From a bacterium (GTDB taxonomy: Bacteria > 4484-113 > JAGGVC01), in the NCBI GenBank assembly GCA_039961635.1, contig JABRWB010000058.1, forward strand, positions 16,796 through 80,795: a stretch of DNA of 64,000 bases. Direction: 5' to 3'. The translations under genes were made by a program, and so were the position numbers. Each line of letters opens with the position of its first letter. Position 1 is the stretch's first letter. Positions 62,028 through 64,000 of this stretch are shown piece after piece. The notes beneath the pieces are model-generated. The model saw only the letters and a list, made by a program, of their open reading frames with translations, was not told the origin of the DNA and did no database searches.

Positions 62028-63221
62028 TTGGAGAGACCATTTTCAAGCGGACCGTTAAGGGGAGTAACGCCCAATCTGGTGAAGCTGGGCGTCGTTTCGT
62101 TTTTGGCGGACGTTTCGAGCGAGATGCTCTATCCGGTGATTCCGCTGTTTATGACGGTCACGCTCGGCGCGCCGGTCGCGCTTTTGGGAGTGATCGAGGG
62201 AATCGCGGAAGGGACATCCAGCCTGCTCAAATATTTTTCGGGGCGATGGTCGGACAGGGCGGGCAAGCGCCGTTCGTTCGTCATCGCGGGTTACTTCGCA
62301 AGCGCGCTTGGCCGGATTCTGCTAGCGCTTTCCTACATATGGCCGGCCGCTCTTTTGGCCCGGACAGTGGACAGGTTCGGAAAGGGGCTGCGCACGAGTC
62401 CGCGGGACGCGCTTATCTCGGATTCGGTTCCACCTGAATACAAGGGGAAAGCGTTCGGTATCCATCGTGCGATGGACACGATGGGAGCCATTATCGGCCC
62501 GCTAATCGCGCTAGCGCTGATTTCGGCGGCGGACGATAATTTGCGGCTCGTACTCTGGCTCGCCGTGCTTCCGGGGATCGCCGCGGCGTTTTTTCTTTTT
62601 TTGGTCAGGGAAATCGGGCCTTCCGGTAAAGCGCCGGAAGCGGGCATTCGATTCCATGATCTGCCGCGCGCGTTTCGCGCGTACCTGGTCCCGGTCGGAA
62701 TTTTCGCGCTTGTCAATTCGAGCGATATGTTTCTTTTGCTCAAGGCGAAGGACGCCGGGTTCTCTGCCGCGGGAGTAATCCTTCTGTATATTTCATATAA
62801 CGTGATTTACGCGGCGGGCAGCCCGTTTTTGGGACGACTTTCCGACCGCGTGGGCCGCAAATCTGTTCTCGTCGGCGGGATGGTTGTATTCGCGCTGGTT
62901 TACACCGGATTCGCGCTTGCGAACGCGCCGTGGCACCTGTGGGCGCTTTTCGCCGTTTACGGGCTGTATATTTCCGCGACGGAAGTCGTCGGCAAGGCAT
63001 TCGCGGCAGACTTGGTTCCCAGCGCGCTGCGCGGCAGCGCGATGGGCGCATTGGGATTGATTTCCGGAATCGGCGCGATTTTCGCAAGCGCAATAGGAGG
63101 AGCGCTGTGGACCGCGGTCGCGCCCTGGGCGACCTTCGCGTACGGCGCGGCGGGCGCAACAACGGCTGCGCTTTTGATTTCTCGACTGGGCCTGTATTTG
63201 CCTGAGAAAAAATCCGCATAA
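62028..63221 (+). CDS. MFS transporter
   Basis: The 397-residue protein has 11 to 12 helices and MFS signatures: LLKYFSGRWSDRAGKRRSFVIAG in the loop 2-3 region (GxxxDRxGRR form) and VDRFGKGLRTSPRDALISDSV. The second half has GRLSDRVGRKSVLVGG. This GRTxR-like family is common near gyrase in some phyla; substrate unknown. The TTG start at 62028 has GGAGCGGG upstream, 24 bases after gyrA, so it may be part of that transcript. Confidence 0.85.
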   Translation: MERPFSSGPLRGVTPNLVKLGVVSFLADVSSEMLYPVIPLFMTVTLGAPVALLGVIEGIAEGTSSLLKYFSGRWSDRAGKRRSFVIAGYFASALGRILLALSYIWPAALLARTVDRFGKGLRTSPRDALISDSVPPEYKGKAFGIHRAMDTMGAIIGPLIALALISAADDNLRLVLWLAVLPGIAAAFFLFLVREIGPSGKAPEAGIRFHDLPRAFRAYLVPVGIFALVNSSDMFLLLKAKDAGFSAAGVILLYISYNVIYAAGSPFLGRLSDRVGRKSVLVGGMVVFALVYTGFALANAPWHLWALFAVYGLYISATEVVGKAFAADLVPSALRGSAMGALGLISGIGAIFASAIGGALWTAVAPWATFAYGAAGATTAALLISRLGLYLPEKKSA

Positions 63222-63245
63222 TGGTGGTTTGCACATATTCGGCTT

Positions 63246-63260
63246 TATACTATTGCAATG
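63246..63260 (+). promoter_or_regulatory. -10 box with leaderless ATG start for the Xer gene
   Basis: TATACT at 63246-63251, then ATTGCA, then ATG at 63258. The RNA start is expected at the ATG. Confidence 0.5.
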
Positions 63261-64000
63261 GGCGGCGATGCACTTGATGGTTTCGGAGCCTGGCTCAAAT
63301 TGAGCCGCAGCATGGCGCTTAATACCGTCAAGGCTTACATAAGAGACATATCGTTGGCCGCGCGCTGGGCGAAGGATGGCAAGCTTGCATCCGGGCCGGA
63401 AGACCTGACGCTCGCGCTCATCCGCAGGTACATCGCCGGCTTGATTTCGGGGGGCGTGTCGCGCCGCAGCGTGGCCCGTAAAATCGCGGCATTCCGCGCA
63501 TTCGGGGAGTATCTTGTGGAGTCCGGCTTGTCCGAAACCAATCCGGCGCTCGCGCTGCGCGTTCCAAAACAGGAGCGCCCGCTGCCGCCGTACGTTTCGA
63601 AAGAAACGATAGGCGAGGCGCTGTCGGTGTACGGCCCCGAATCGAAATCCCGCGTTCCGACCGAGCTTGAGCAGCTGAAGGCGTTCATGCCGTTTGCGGA
63701 CGAGCTGCTTCAGGACGAGCCGGGGACGGCAGGCGAATCCGGCCTTCCTCCGTCGCTGGATTCCAAAACGCCGGTCGGAATGCGCAACCATGTTTTGTTC
63801 GAGCTGATTTATTCGTCCGGGCTGCGCATCGGCGAATGCGTTTCATTGAACGTAGCCGACATACATCTGCATCACCGCCAGATGACCGTAATCGGAAAAG
63901 GCGGCAAGCCGCGCATCTGCGTATTCGGAAGGCGCGCGGCGAACCTGCTTTTTTCGTACCTGGCGCGAGGCGGGGCGCGGGAGTTGCTTTTGTCCAACAC
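63258..64000 (+). CDS. XerC/XerD-family tyrosine recombinase, 3' end outside window
   Basis: The reading frame is open from ATG 63258 to the end of the window (247 codons). The N-terminal SAM-like domain (LKLSRSMALNTVKAYIRDIS, SRRSVARKIAAFRAFGEYL) is typical. The catalytic domain begins with GMRNHVLFELIYSSGLRIGE (catalytic Arg in SGLRIGE) and the Lys in GKGGKPR. Between PLPPYVSKETIGEAL and GMRNH lies an insertion of about 50 residues rich in Pro, Glu and Ser, absent from ordinary XerC/D. The HxxR and Tyr motifs would lie beyond the window. Xer enzymes resolve chromosome dimers at dif sites; this one could also be an integrase. Confidence 0.85.
   Translation, partial: MGGDALDGFGAWLKLSRSMALNTVKAYIRDISLAARWAKDGKLASGPEDLTLALIRRYIAGLISGGVSRRSVARKIAAFRAFGEYLVESGLSETNPALALRVPKQERPLPPYVSKETIGEALSVYGPESKSRVPTELEQLKAFMPFADELLQDEPGTAGESGLPPSLDSKTPVGMRNHVLFELIYSSGLRIGECVSLNVADIHLHHRQMTVIGKGGKPRICVFGRRAANLLFSYLARGGARELLLSN

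Overview
The window is a GC-rich stretch of chromosome from a diderm (Gram-negative-type) bacterium that is probably uncultivated. It carries outer-membrane lipid-trafficking proteins (MlaD, TamB), many signal-peptide lipoproteins, a two-subunit DNA gyrase, and large secreted proteins built from PKD, Ig-like, cohesin-like and dockerin modules. I could not assign a phylum from sequence alone. No rRNA, tRNA, CRISPR array or insertion sequence was found. Most of the window is ordinary chromosome; one A/T-richer block (about 51.1-54.1 kb) and one single gene (32.2-33.1 kb) look accessory.

Layout. 0-6.7 kb: the end of an MCE/MlaD protein, a giant TamB-like protein and an LmeA-like (DUF2993) protein, all lipid-transfer families. 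6.7-15 kb: housekeeping genes (hexapeptide acyltransferase, TerC, Maf, ThiE, a dephospho-CoA-kinase-like NMP kinase, a PHB-depolymerase-type esterase) and a lipoprotein joining a cohesin-like domain to a dockerin. 15-25 kb: secreted and surface proteins, including a 1215-residue PKD lipoprotein ending in seven 50-residue repeats and an M6 metalloprotease coupled to a cohesin-like lipoprotein. 25-30.5 kb: a lipoprotein with two retropepsin-like domains, a histidine kinase/response regulator pair and an NHL-type propeller. 30.6-34.5 kb: two DUF4139 paralogues, the second broken by an in-frame amber codon, with an A/T-richer gene between them. 34.6-43.9 kb: zinc-ribbon CD225-like and DUF2752 proteins, SIMPL, phosphodiester glycosidase, PheT without PheS, a PD-(D/E)XK-like protein, RibD, thioredoxin and a CcdA-TlpA fusion. 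43.9-51 kb: HDOD, Ptb, BON lipoprotein, ScpB, a GT4 glycosyltransferase and a thioesterase. 51.1-54.1 kb: two tandem MNT nucleotidyltransferases and an unknown 191-residue gene joined by ATGA overlaps, then a frameshifted DUF4209 gene. 54.2-64 kb: AsnA, two small secreted proteins, GyrB-GyrA, an MFS transporter and a truncated Xer recombinase with an unusual insertion.

Two transcription patterns recur. Several genes start 6-10 nt after a good -10 box and so look leaderless. Many others carry a short perfect stem-loop lying almost exactly at the predicted RNA 5' end, followed by a Shine-Dalgarno. The -10 boxes are strong, often with G or TG in front, and -35 boxes are mostly weak. GTG and TTG starts are common.
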